Shown: positions 12,047 to 22,100 of the stretch, piece by piece
How the letters are laid out: every line of letters begins with the position of its first letter
Numbering within the stretch: the first letter of the stretch is position 1
Assembly (NCBI RefSeq): GCF_932526225.1
Contig: NC_064039.1
Span: 6,881,459-6,945,458 of the forward strand
Origin: Nematostella vectensis
Lineage: Eukaryota; Cnidaria; Anthozoa; Actiniaria; Edwardsiidae
DNA length: 64,000 bases
Reading direction: 5' to 3'
Made by a program: the position numbers and the translations under genes
The notes under the pieces: generated by a model
Told to the model about the DNA's origin: nothing
The model's input: only the letters and a program-made list of their open reading frames with translations
Database searches by the model: none

Positions 12047-13664
12047 CTCTTTACCATAACAGGCTCTTCGTTACCGTAAACTTGTTATTCCTGGCCCTAT
12101 TGCACACATCTACGCTTTCTATTTCAATGCAACTATGCTTATTTTTCCCGAACCCTAAAATGATAAACACAAAAAGAGTTCATCATGTGAAACAGCTAAA
12201 TAATTTACTTTACAGATAAAAATAGCAAAATGAAAGATGCGCTAAGAAATTACGATGGCAAAATCGCTGGCCCTCCCGGCTTTTGGCAGCCCTAATGATA
12301 ACAGCAAAAAGCAGCTTTTTCAGCGCTTACGAATCATGTCGATACGGGGCTTTTATTGATTTCGGGCGACATCATTGTAAAACGCGACCCATTTGTAATT
12401 CAAGGTCATGAGGTCTCGCACGACTGCCGTGACCCTTCGCCGTTTCTGCATGACACTTGAGGTCATATTGCAAATAGTGTTATTCTAGGCGATTATTTTT
12501 TTTGTTCTTTTGATAAGAGTGCAGATAAATTTTACGCAATTAAAATCAGCAAAACCATGGCGTCTCTCAAATCAGCCATCTATCACTGATAGTAACATTA
12601 ACTTAACACGGCGTATAGTTGATTGACAATGGCCCAAGCTCTAACCCTTAATGGTAATAATTATTCAGATACCCGAGAGCTTTGCCAGGTAGCCATGTGA
12701 TACCCTCAATGCTAATGACCGCGTCTAGACCTATTTTTCTTATCTACGTCTCTGAGGTAGCAGACCATTCTATTCTATTCTACGGGCACATGAAAACATT
12801 TGCGTCTTTATTGCGCTTAACTTGTTTTATGCAAAAATGAAAACACTGTGCACTTTTAGGGGCAAAATAAACTACGCAAAATAAGCTGAATTAACGTCGC
12901 GTATTCAAACCTGAAGCCCCGGATGTTATATGCAACACAAAGATTAGTTACCCCTCCCTTATTAGCTTGCCACTTGAGATGACGAGGCGAGGTTCAACAT
13001 ACTATGCTCATTTGTTATTTTAAAGGATAAACTAGCACTTTCCAGTAAGGCATCCACGTAGCTAACATATCATCATCACCGTCTGATCATCATCATCTGC
13101 CAGCATCGTAGTCATCATGATCATGTTATGATCATAACGTCTCATATCAATCAATGGCTGTCGTATTTCTAAATGGTCTAAAAGAGCCTGGGGCGAGCGC
13201 GCGGGAGACCTGTGATATTCTAAAACGTTAGATACTAGGCTCCATATCCAAGTTGACTGCCAGCAAAATCGTGGTAAACACGAATTCCTGCAAGTTTACG
13301 TGGAAATTCTCGACTTACAAAGCTCTAGAGCGATAAAAAAGCGAAAAAAAATGCGGACCCCCAAATATGGTATGTTATGCCTAATAAGGAAATGACCTAG
13401 CGAGCTAGAAAAACCACAGTTTTTAAAACAAGATTGGCTGATATGTGGACACGTTAAGGTGAAGTGACCAATATAATGATAAAAAAGTCTAGATAAATTA
13501 GCGATATTGCTAATGTCAAAATATAGAATATGATCCATTAGAATACCCGAGAGCAATGCTTGGTGTAGTCTAGTATACGATTTCTCCTCTTACAGTGACT
13601 CTCGCTTGAGCGCGTGTTATAACTCACAATTTGTCAAAGTAGGGACATAAGGATAGATCTCGAA
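12047..13664. other. spacer between the two 490-bp repeats
   Basis: No supported gene. Local clusters of CATCATCATC-like microsatellite occur near 13070-13130. The remaining short ORFs have no recognisable content. Confidence 0.45.
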
Positions 13665-14156
13665 ATTGCGCGAAAAAGGGGGCGACCGACAGGAGCAAAA
13701 ATGATCATGAATAAAGTAGAAATTTCGACCAAATTTGCAATTTCAGACAAATCAAAAGTCTTTCAATCTGCATTATCTCAAGAACGGATTATCTACCAAA
13801 AATACTAAAGCTTATTTTGTTTTAGATTACACTAGGGACGTCTATGCAAAAAAATCAAGTGAATATAAGCTAACACGACCTTACAATATGAACTTAGCCA
13901 TTTGTTTGCTCCTGGGCGATCGCAAAAAGATGCGCACGTTATATTTTTCGCGCGTTCTAACTCACTGAAACGCTTGCGCTTGCGACGCAGGCGTAATTGC
14001 GAAAGTGCCAGTTAGATGGAATCCACACTTTTAGGCGTATCTAACGCTCTTACCTCTTGTGTAAAACGTTTTTACTGTGGTATGGAGTGCCTACGATGTC
14101 TAGGAACACTACATCTTGCGACATGAAAATAGCCCCTCTTGTACCTTCAGAGAAAT
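13665..14156. repeat. 490-bp direct repeat, copy B
   Basis: Second copy of the segment at 11552-12046. Similarity stops right after CCTTCAGAG, where a G-rich insert (14157-14275) follows whose ends share GCTCGGTG / CACCGAGC, suggesting a small inserted element at this boundary. Confidence 0.9.
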
Positions 14157-14571
14157 CTAAAGGGGGGTATGGCTCGGTGACAAAGGGGGAGGGGGGACTT
14201 TTTTGTTACATATGGCTTTCTGGTGGCCCCTAAACCCTCCTCCCCCCCTAGATCTGCCACCGAGCGCGACTATAAATCCCAAATGACTAATTTCAGTGTT
14301 GCTAAAAAGAAATGAATGGAATGTGTAGGTTTATAATATCGATGAAATTCGAAAATTTTACTGGTGTTGAAAACGATATCATTTCTTTCACATATGAAGA
14401 TATCAGTTGTCATACACAGCAAAAATTGCATTTAAAGTAATTTTCATTGATAACTAATACATTCGTAAAGTGTACTATAAAAACGTGTGCGGTGGTGAAG
14501 CGAACACCATAAGAGGACGGCAAACAACCAACAACACCTTAAGTAGTTTGACCAAATTTCTTGATAACATA

Positions 14572-15680
14572 CCTTCGAGGTGTGGGTGGGTGCAAGGAGG
14601 AGGTGTGGGTGGGTGCAAGGAGGAGGTGTTGGTGGGTGCAAGGAGGAGGTGTGGGTGGGTGCGAGGAGGAGGTGTGGGTTGGTGCAAGGAGGTGTGGATT
14701 ATTGGACACAGGTGTGGGTTATTGCAAGGAGGTGTGGGTGGGTGCAAGGAGGAGGTGTGGGTGGGTGCAAGGAGGAGGTGTGGGTGGTGTAAGGAGGTGC
14801 GGGTGGGTGCAAGTAGGAGGTGTGGGTGGGTGCAAGGAGGAGGTCTGGATGGGTGGGTGCAAGGAGGAGGTGTGGGTGGGTGCAAGGAGAACGTGTGGTT
14901 GGGTGCAAGGAGGAGGTGTGGGTGGGTGCGAGGAGGAGGTGTGGGTGGGTGCAAGGAGGAAGTGTGGATGGGTGGGTGCAAGGAGGAGGTGTGGGTGGGT
15001 TCAAGGAGGAGGTGTGGGTGGGTGCAAGGAGGAGGTGTGGGTGGGTGCAAGGAGGAGGTGTGGGTTGGTGCAAGGAGGTGTGGATTATTGGACACAGGTG
15101 TGGGTTATTGCAAGGAGGTGTGGGTGGGTGCAAGGAGGAGGTGTGTGTGGGAGCAAGGAGGAGGTGTGGGTGGTGTAAGAAGGTGTGGGTGGGTGCAAAA
15201 GACAGGTGTGGGTGGGTGCAAGAAGGAGGTGTGGGTGGGTGCAAAGAGGAGGTGTGGGTGGTGTAAGAAGGAGGTGTGGGTGGGTGCAAGAAACAGGTGT
15301 GGGTGGGTGCAAGGAGGAAGAGTGGGTGGGTGCAAGTTGTTGGTGGATGCAAGAAGGTGTGGGTGGGTAAAAGGAGTAGGTGTGGGTGGTGTAAGAAGGA
15401 GGTGTGGGTGGGTGCAAGGAGGAGGTGTTGGTGGGTGCAAGGAGGTGTTGGTGGGTGCAAGGAGGAGGTGTGGGTGGGTGCAAGAAGGAGGTTTGGGTGG
15501 GTACAAGAAGGAAATGTGAGTGGGTGTGAGGAGGTGTTGGTTGGTGCTAGGAGAAGGTGTGGGTGTGTGTGTGGGGGTGATTGCAAGGAGGGTGGATGGG
15601 TGGGTACAAGGAGAAGGTGTGGATGGGTGGGTAGAAGGGGAAAGGTGAGGGTGAATGGGTGCAAGGAGATGGTGTTTGGG
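14572..15680. repeat. 23-bp G/T-rich minisatellite
   Basis: About 1.1 kb of tandem units close to GTGTGGGTGGGTGCAAGGAG plus GAG (23 bp). A unit length not divisible by three keeps all three forward frames and several reverse frames open, which produces long artificial Gly/Cys/Arg-rich ORFs. Units are interrupted by a larger module containing GGATTATTGGACACAGGTG near 14693 and again near 15080, about 387 bp apart, showing higher-order duplication. Regular GGG triplets on the plus strand could form G-quadruplexes (inference). Confidence 0.95.
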
Positions 15681-15857
15681 GGAAGGAGGGTAGGGAGCTG
15701 TTGTGCAAAAATACCATTAATCTTGGTCAGTAATTTAGCTGCACGTACAACGCAGGGGACGATAGCGGTACGGACAATCGAGGCTATCATAAAGGTTCAC
15801 CGGGAACTCCGGGAACGTAGTGCATTTACCGCCGTGTACACACAGCAGAAAAATTAA

Positions 15858-16118
15858 ATTGACGAGGATGTATCTTCGAATATCCCACATGGTTCGGATA
15901 AGACTCCTAACTCAAGTGAGCCTAGCAATGAAGGACGAGGAAATCGTCTAGATCCAGTTACCCCTCCAGCGAGTTATGCAGAAGCTGGTTGTCAATTAAC
16001 AGAACAAGTGAGGGAATGTAGTGAGAGGGCAATAGACCCGATCGCTCTACGTGAAGAAGAGGACTTGCCGAGTTATGAGGAAGTATGCAGGCAATTAAGG
16101 GAGAGCGAGACTAGGTAA
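15858..16118 (+). CDS. possible 3' terminal exon encoding a tail with PPxY-like motifs
   Basis: An open frame of about 86 codons runs from just after a TAA at 15855-15857 to a TAG-GTAATAA-type end, closing with TAA at 16116-16118. The translation is acidic and polar and holds TPPASYAEA and LPSYEEV, which resemble the PPxY/LPxY tails that bind WW domains of Nedd4-type ubiquitin ligases in many membrane proteins. The same frame is also open upstream of the stop through 15690-15854, so a splice acceptor after the TAA, or a nonsense mutation, has to be invoked. CGAG at 15863-15866 is the only nearby AG I could use and its pyrimidine tract is poor. The upstream exons were not found; they could lie beyond the minisatellite. 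The gene is unidentified. Confidence 0.33.
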   Translation: MDEDVSSNIPHGSDKTPNSSEPSNEGRGNRLDPVTPPASYAEAGCQLTEQVRECSERAIDPIALREEEDLPSYEEVCRQLRESETR

Positions 16119-16277
16119 TAATCCTTTGTATATCGCGCTTCATAAGCATTTCGATCTTCTTTTCCAATGTTTAAAATAACGCAATTTTCTCCAGATATAT
16201 CATTCGGGCCTCAAATCGAACTAAAATACCAAAACCCCAATTATCTGGTAAAAGTTCGTGTTTCGTTCTCTCGTGCC

Positions 16278-16993
16278 CTAGACTTCAGGATAAACCATCT
16301 TGACAGCGTCTAACACGAGGAACTCGTCTAGAAACATGTCTATCTTGTGATCCACCTTTCTGAGCCATACGGCCTTCTTCCATTTTAAATCGTGTAAAAG
16401 TTCTTTCGTAGTGTCCGGAGACTTGGGCGTTTCCACCGGCTCGCTGGGTGTGTTGTGCGAAGTGTTCTATGAATGGAATCATGTCAGCAGAATATAATAT
16501 AAAGATCGACACCCAGGACAACCCCCCCTCCCCCAACCCTCTCTCTAACAGCCGTCTTTTCCCTTACTTCTTAATAATGAAACTTTCTTTACCACTTAAC
16601 GAACCACAGTCATCAAGGTTATTGTTATCTTTTAATAAAGGAACTTAATTTATGCGATGTAATGCAATGTCTTATAGCCACAATCGTTGTTGCGCCCTGA
16701 ATCCAAAATTCCTTTTTTCGTTTGGGAATAGCGCGTAGTCAATCAAACCAAACAATCAAAACCAGACAAACCGCCCCCAAGATTGTGTCTGACTACGCGC
16801 TATTCCCAAACGAGACGAGGATTTTGGATTCGCCGAGGTCGCGCAACAAGGAATTTGGCTATAATACCGCCAAAATGCAATGAAAAATATCACAGTAGCT
16901 TTTATTCTATCCCCAAAATCACCCGATGAAGATGGACTCTTTCTCAGTGACGGCTGACAGAGTCTCTTTAACATCGATCAAGCTCTGACTCAT
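16278..16993 (-). CDS. possible two-exon small protein, 78 residues
   Basis: Proposed from sequence only. Exon 1 is 16993-16923 (23 codons plus two bases, starting MSQSLIDVKETLS, donor GG|GTGATT). Exon 2 is 16443-16278 (acceptor CACCCAG|CGAG), ending in DAVKMVYPEV and a TAG stop. Phases agree (2 into 2). The exon 2 frame is rich in charged and aromatic residues (LKWKKAVWLRKVDHKID) and looks like real protein, but I recognise no family. A TATA-like TTATATAAAG lies about 30 nt upstream of the ATG, leaving almost no 5' leader. The intron contains a 190-bp MITE (16673-16863). Another acceptor (TTCATAG|AACAC, 16456) keeps the same exon 2 frame in a different phase, so a different upstream exon is possible. 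Confidence 0.35.
16673..16863. mobile_element. foldback MITE with about 65-bp inverted arms
   Basis: The left arm contains TTGTTGCGCCCTGAATCCAA and TTTGGGAATAGCGCGTAGTC; the right arm is the inverse (GACTACGCGCTATTCCCAAA, then TTGGATTCGCCGAGGTCGCG). Both ends read TATAGCC(A/-) outward, so a TA or TATA target is likely. A decayed relative of the right arm occurs at 30043-30083 (CCAGGATTTTGGAATTGCCG). Confidence 0.85.
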
Positions 16994-17022
16994 CTTCCTT
17001 ACTATCAGCGCAGCAAAACGTC

Positions 17023-17032
17023 TCTTTATATA
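17023..17032 (-). promoter_or_regulatory. TATA-like box for the small minus-strand gene
   Basis: The minus strand reads TTATATAAAG about 30 nt before the ATG at 16993. It fits a core promoter only if the leader is very short. Support is positional only. Confidence 0.3.
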
Positions 17033-17106
17033 AGGGATGATAACGTCAATTCACTCAAGGAAATTGGCTACATAAAGTGTACCATTCATAAGAAATGTTT
17101 TATAGA

Positions 17107-17251
17107 CAGGGCCGTAGCAGGCCTCGAAATATTGGGGGGGGGGGGGGGGCACAATACAGAAACATTAAAAATATATTGGGGGCACAGCCACGCCCCTACA
17201 GGTCATTTCCTTATAACTTTTCAAAATATTGAGGGGGGGGCTACGGCCCTG
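17107..17251. mobile_element. G-rich MITE, intact copy with perfect CAGGGCCGTAG ends
   Basis: The terminal inverted repeats CAGGGCCGTAG and CTACGGCCCTG are perfect. The interior has GGCACAATACAGAAACATTA, GCCACGCCCCTACAGGTCAT and TTATAACTTTTCAAAATATT plus poly-G runs. Flanks share ATAG on both sides. This copy defines the family also seen at 10829, 30123, 49157 and 61728. Confidence 0.85.
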
Positions 17252-17328
17252 ATAGCATATATCTTAACTTATCACGATTTCAAACAATCAAATTTGTTAT
17301 GAAACCAAATAAAGGATATGAACTATTT

Positions 17329-18298
17329 TTATTTGTTGGGGTTGCTATGGTTTCCGACCTTAATGTTGTCGTCAAGCTCCTCTAACTTCTGCTTGACTCT
17401 GTCGATCACGTGTCTCTCGAGGACGCCACGCGTGGCCTCGCGCACCAAGTCATTCAGCTCCCGCTCCTTTAGAGGCCTGGCGAACAGCAGATGGTTAAGC
17501 CACGTGATCACGGCTAGTGCTATTATCGCCCCTAGATAAAAACAGTGGTTCGAGTTAACCAAATAAAGCTTTAGTGGCAGTTTGCTCGGGGACCAAGCGT
17601 TCTTTGCTTTCTCCAAAGGTCTTGTTTTGTTTTCTAGGACTTTTCCAGAAGCGTAAGTAAACAAAAAATAGACATTGCGCTGTTTCACTTTTATAGCAAA
17701 CGCATCCCAAACAATTACAACCCTTCAGCATCGGAACTCAAAGAAGTTTTTTTTTACTCAAAATCTTTACGAACTTCTGGTGAAAAAAAGGCTGAGTATA
17801 TCAACAACAAAGGAGAAAAAAGTATGTTTTTAATTTACCTGAGAGGAGAAGCAAACCGATATTCTGCGACTCAAACTTTGCATCCCTTTGAAGCATATTC
17901 CATGCAAACTTCTCATCGTCCGAACACTTCTTGACAACACCGCATTCGTCAAATCCAGCCCGATAGCAGACCCAAATCTTAGTGTTCAGAAAAGCAGAGA
18001 TTATCCAAGCGATAGATGGCAAAACCAAGTACAGAAATGCCGCAACGCCATAGCCTATCATCTCTGGACTTACACACTTCTCCTTGGAAGTTTTTCGGTT
18101 CACAAGGAAGAGGATGTTTTTTGATTTGATGACAGCAAGGAAGAACAGGACCCCTGGGGGCACGTACAGCCATAGTAAGGCATTCCGACAGTTTATCCCG
18201 TATTTGCTTACTACTTGCTCAAAGGCTACGACAGCGAAGATGGCAAAGGCGTTCTTGATGGTCTTCTTGTCTTGAAATACAGAGTAGAGTTTGACCAT
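17329..18298 (-). CDS. CALHM-like (calcium homeostasis modulator family) channel subunit
   Basis: Two coding exons: 18298-17839 and 17531-17329, joined through CTCTCAG|GTAAAT and TTTTATCTAG|GG with matching phase 1, giving 220 residues. The predicted protein starts MVKLYSVFQDKK and has four hydrophobic segments in the CALHM order: near residues 15-30, 40-58 (after YGINCRNALLW), 82-104 (YLVLPSIAWIISAF) and 152-166 after the splice (AIIALAVITW). The loop before TM4 has several Cys, as in CALHM outer loops. The C-terminal tail is a charged amphipathic stretch (KERELNDLVREAT, then RVKQKLEELDD), which in the family packs between subunits. CALHM proteins form large-pore, voltage- and calcium-gated ATP or ion channels in the plasma membrane; that role is family knowledge, not shown here. 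The protein is shorter than the usual 300-350 residues. The upstream in-frame Met at 18400 is less likely than Met at 18298. AATAAA overlaps the stop codon. Confidence 0.65.
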
Positions 18299-19164
18299 AG
18301 CGAGAGTGCAGTAGTTTCGAAGAATAAGGCAAGACCTTGAAGGCTTTCTGGGAAGACCTCTTGGAATACCGTAATATGAATTCAAGCGATAGCATGTCAT
18401 TTTGACGTTACAGGTAATTTGGTCTTGTATATGTAAACAGGTGATTTGTTATTCCAGTTGATAGTATAAACAAATTTCACCCATATCTACGGTTTTATAG
18501 ACTGTCTACACTAATTTTTTTATTCTTTACAGGCTACGGCAGTACACAGACTTACTAGCGTAAGATTTTATACAGACTTTTTAGCGGTCTAACGTTTCTT
18601 CCACCGATATTTCATTCACACAATCGGAAGGTGTCTTAGGAAATAGAAGTCTGTTTCAGAAATGACCTCCAGGAACATAATCAATGGAAAAAAGCTAATA
18701 TATACTCCTACATCCTATGCTCTTTATTCATAGTATATCCTGAGATGTGTTAGGGGGTCCTGTGGTGTCGCTTTGGGGTACTTTGGGTGTCCTGTGGTGT
18801 CGCTTGCGGGTACTTTGGGGGTCCTGTGGTGTCGCTTGGGGGTACTTTGGGGGCCCTGTGGTGTAGCTCTCTGTCTCTCTCTCAGAACAAAGTGCTCCAC
18901 GGAATGCGCGTTTGTAAATTATTCTGAATTTAATTACAATATCTACATGGCCTTACATGCCTTTGCTAAAATCCATTACCCTACCCACGTCCCTCCAACA
19001 ATAACATTTTCCCAAAATTCCCAGAAGTTGTAAATTCTCTGAGTCTGCAAATATATAAATAAATTGGTGAACGTTTAAAAAAGCACCATCTAGACTACTG
19101 TAGATATTTCCTATAAATGAGCTACTGAGTTACTGGATTTTTTCTCTGTGTCTCATGAAGTTCG
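18299..19164. other. spacer between CALHM-like gene and GCC1 3' end
   Basis: It holds the CALHM-like upstream region and, on the other side, the GCC1 3' UTR. Apart from a short minisatellite (18752-18868) no feature was recognised. Confidence 0.5.
18752..18868. repeat. 33-bp minisatellite, about 3.5 copies
   Basis: The repeated unit is close to GGGGGTCCTGTGGTGTCGCT followed by TGGGGGTACTTTG. Copies are nearly identical. Confidence 0.85.
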
Positions 19165-22100
19165 TTACCACCAGTGTCCTTGGTGAGTCTTCTTCACACG
19201 AGCGACCTGTAAACAAGAAACAAAAAACACATTCATTATAGAGACTGACATTCCGACCATGTGACGACCACCAAGAGATCTTAATTTCCTGTTTGAGAGG
19301 AATAAATCAAATGAGCCTTTTATCATAAGCAGGTATATCTTTTAAGCGGACGGGGGCACATTTAAAAACAGCAAATTTTAGATTGTTTCTTTGTTAGCCA
19401 ACTCGTGAGAAGACAAATTTATTATGTCCGCCTTTTGCCAATAAAATTTGTCGCGAATTTTTCGGTTTTCAACAAGGATGGAACAGAGACTTTGTTGCTA
19501 CATACATAGGCTTGTTGTTGGACAACATATAGGCTGCTGTTCCTCTTTGGGGCTAAACTGAAGTATAGTGGCGATGGCAGTGTTTGCTTACAATACGAGG
19601 GACTACACAAAGGCTGCTATACCTCTTCGGGGCTGAACTGAAGTATAAGGGCGATGGCACTGTTTGTTTACAATAAGAGGGACTACAAATAGGCTGCTGT
19701 ACCTCTTTGGGGCTAAACTGAAGTATAGTAGCGATGGCAGTGATCATTTGCTCCTTCACCGAGTAGCTTGTGGTCATCATGAACCGAAGTATGATATTCT
19801 TGAGGTATTCTAGGTTTGCAGTCTCTCGAGATCTGTGGCAAATACAGAAAGGTAATTAGGAAGTAAAACCCTCGAAGCAAACCGGGCTCGATCAGGACTA
19901 ACCTATCTCGCTCGAGCTTTCGGATTTCTTCTTTTAGTGTTTCGCATTGGTCTCTCGTTTTCGCTTCCCTGCAATAATCAGTCAAATGTCAATCCTCATT
20001 GACAAGTTCATTGACAAGTACTAGAGACATACCCAATGAATATCCTTCGCTTTTTTTTATTCATCATCACTACCACCATGTACCACCGTAATAAGCATTG
20101 TTACCTGAGTGTACAGTACCAAAGACAGTGTACATTATGAATGATTCCATTATCCTTACGATCACCATCTAGTCCAGACCTGGGAATCTCTTTGCGCTCG
20201 ACATTCTAACTCGTGTGAAAGAATGTCGAGGGCAAAGAGAGTCCCAGGTCTGAACTAAATTACTTATCATAAGAATGATTCTATTTTCCTTATGATGACT
20301 ATCACCAGCACTGTTACCTGACGCGCAGTACCTAAGGTCGTCTGCATTATGAATGATTGTATTATCCTTATGATAACCATCATAAGCACCGTTACCTGAG
20401 AGTACAGTCCCTAAGGTCGTCCTCTAAGTCATTCTTCTCTCTTCTTAATGCAGAATTCTCCGCATCTCGTCTTGCTTGTTGCTGAGCGTAGTGAATAAGT
20501 AATCCGGGCTCTGCCGAGGATACCTGAGAAAGTGTGCAGACTAAACATGAAGACGAGTTCATAATTCAAACTAGAGTATGCTGAGGATTTATAACTTGAA
20601 TTTTTGGTTATCTGGAATAGTAACTAAAGTTACTATAGCAGGCCCGTACCCAGGGGTGTGCAAGGGTGGAGTTGCACCCCCCATCACACAATAGACGAGC
20701 CATTTGTAGACAAAACTATATAGCATAAGCGAATTAGATAAAGAAGGCTTTCTAGATCACTCTGGTATATCAAATCTACAACTCAAACATTTTTGTAACC
20801 AAATCGGGTAATAAACATCGCGTGGAGATAATGCAATGGCGAAAAAATCCCCTTCTGTCCTTTCGGGGGTGGTCAGATTTTTATCAGAGAACTCATCCTC
20901 TCCAACCCCCCCCCCCCCCCCCCCCCCCCCCGGAAAAATCAAGGACCAATTTTTCAGATTTCGCACCCCCTCCCCCCTCCCCCCCCAAGAAAAACCCTGG
21001 GTACGTTAAGTGTCTTTAAAAACCCTTTCCAGCTTAGATGCTGGATAAAGAGGGCACAGATACATGGTGCGATCGAATAAAAGCATGAAGAGGCGGACTT
21101 TTCTACCATATGTATAACAACGGTCATAATTTATTCACAACCATGCCGGAGATTTCCTTTTCTATCTCCACTTAGGGATATAAGTGTAAATAACCACCGC
21201 AAAATATTTCGACACTTACCCCGGCCTGCCTTGATAGCAGCTGATACACAGCAGCACTTGTGTCCGGTGAGGTGTCCGCGCCACCGGCACTTTCATCGCC
21301 CTCTTGGGGCGCAACGGGCAAGTCCATGAACTTTCGAGAATATGCAAATGCACTGCCCGACCCCCCAGGATTGCTTGAGCTCGGGCTGCGCATGCGCAAC
21401 GACTCGATTTCCGCATCTTTCTCTGCAATAAGTTCCAACGTCCTTTCTCGTTGTTTCACAACCTGCTTTTCGAGTTCACTGACTTTGTGTCTGTAAATCA
21501 ACTCGGAGTCCTCTCTGCCCTTTTGATACCGTTCCTCGGCTGTATGTAAATCCATTTGCAACTGAGACACAACGCTAGTGAGTTCATTTTCTCTCTGATG
21601 ACTATATTCCTCCATGTCCTTTAGCCGTTTTTCTAAGCCCGCGTTCCGTGCCTTTAGTTTGTCGAGATCTTCTAGTTGTGTGGTGATTTCCTTCAGTGAT
21701 TTGCTTCTGTGCAGCAGTTGGGTCTTTGCCTTGTAACGCTCAAACTCGTCCTTCAGCTGCCTTAGCTCCTGCTGACAAGCGTTGTGGGTTGGGTCACTGT
21801 TCAGTATTGACTCAAGCTCAGACTTGCTTAGACCTTCCAGCTCTAAAGGGCAAAAAAAAAAGCAGACAACCGAAAGATTAGGTTGGTTCCTAGCCGCCTA
21901 TTGTTTAAGAACTAAGCAATAAAGCAATAAGTTTTGGATATTGTCCTTGAATAAAGGTTAGCACATGAGCCATAATCAATGTTATATCGGTTAGATTAAA
22001 CTGTGAAACTGCAAATTAATCGCATATTTTGCGCCTTAAGAGAAATAACAAGCTTTAAGCCTTGGTTTATATACAGGACTAAAAGGTGACCATGCCAAGG

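Noticed and set aside
11944-13968. ORFs inside the 490-bp repeats
   Set aside because: Conserved between copies only because the DNA is duplicated; the frames are not maintained better than non-coding parts.
14444-15857. Long overlapping ORFs (up to 363 codons) on both strands rich in Gly/Cys/Arg or Pro/Thr/His
   Set aside because: They are produced by a 23-bp tandem repeat lacking stops in most frames; no start context, no splice signals and no family match.
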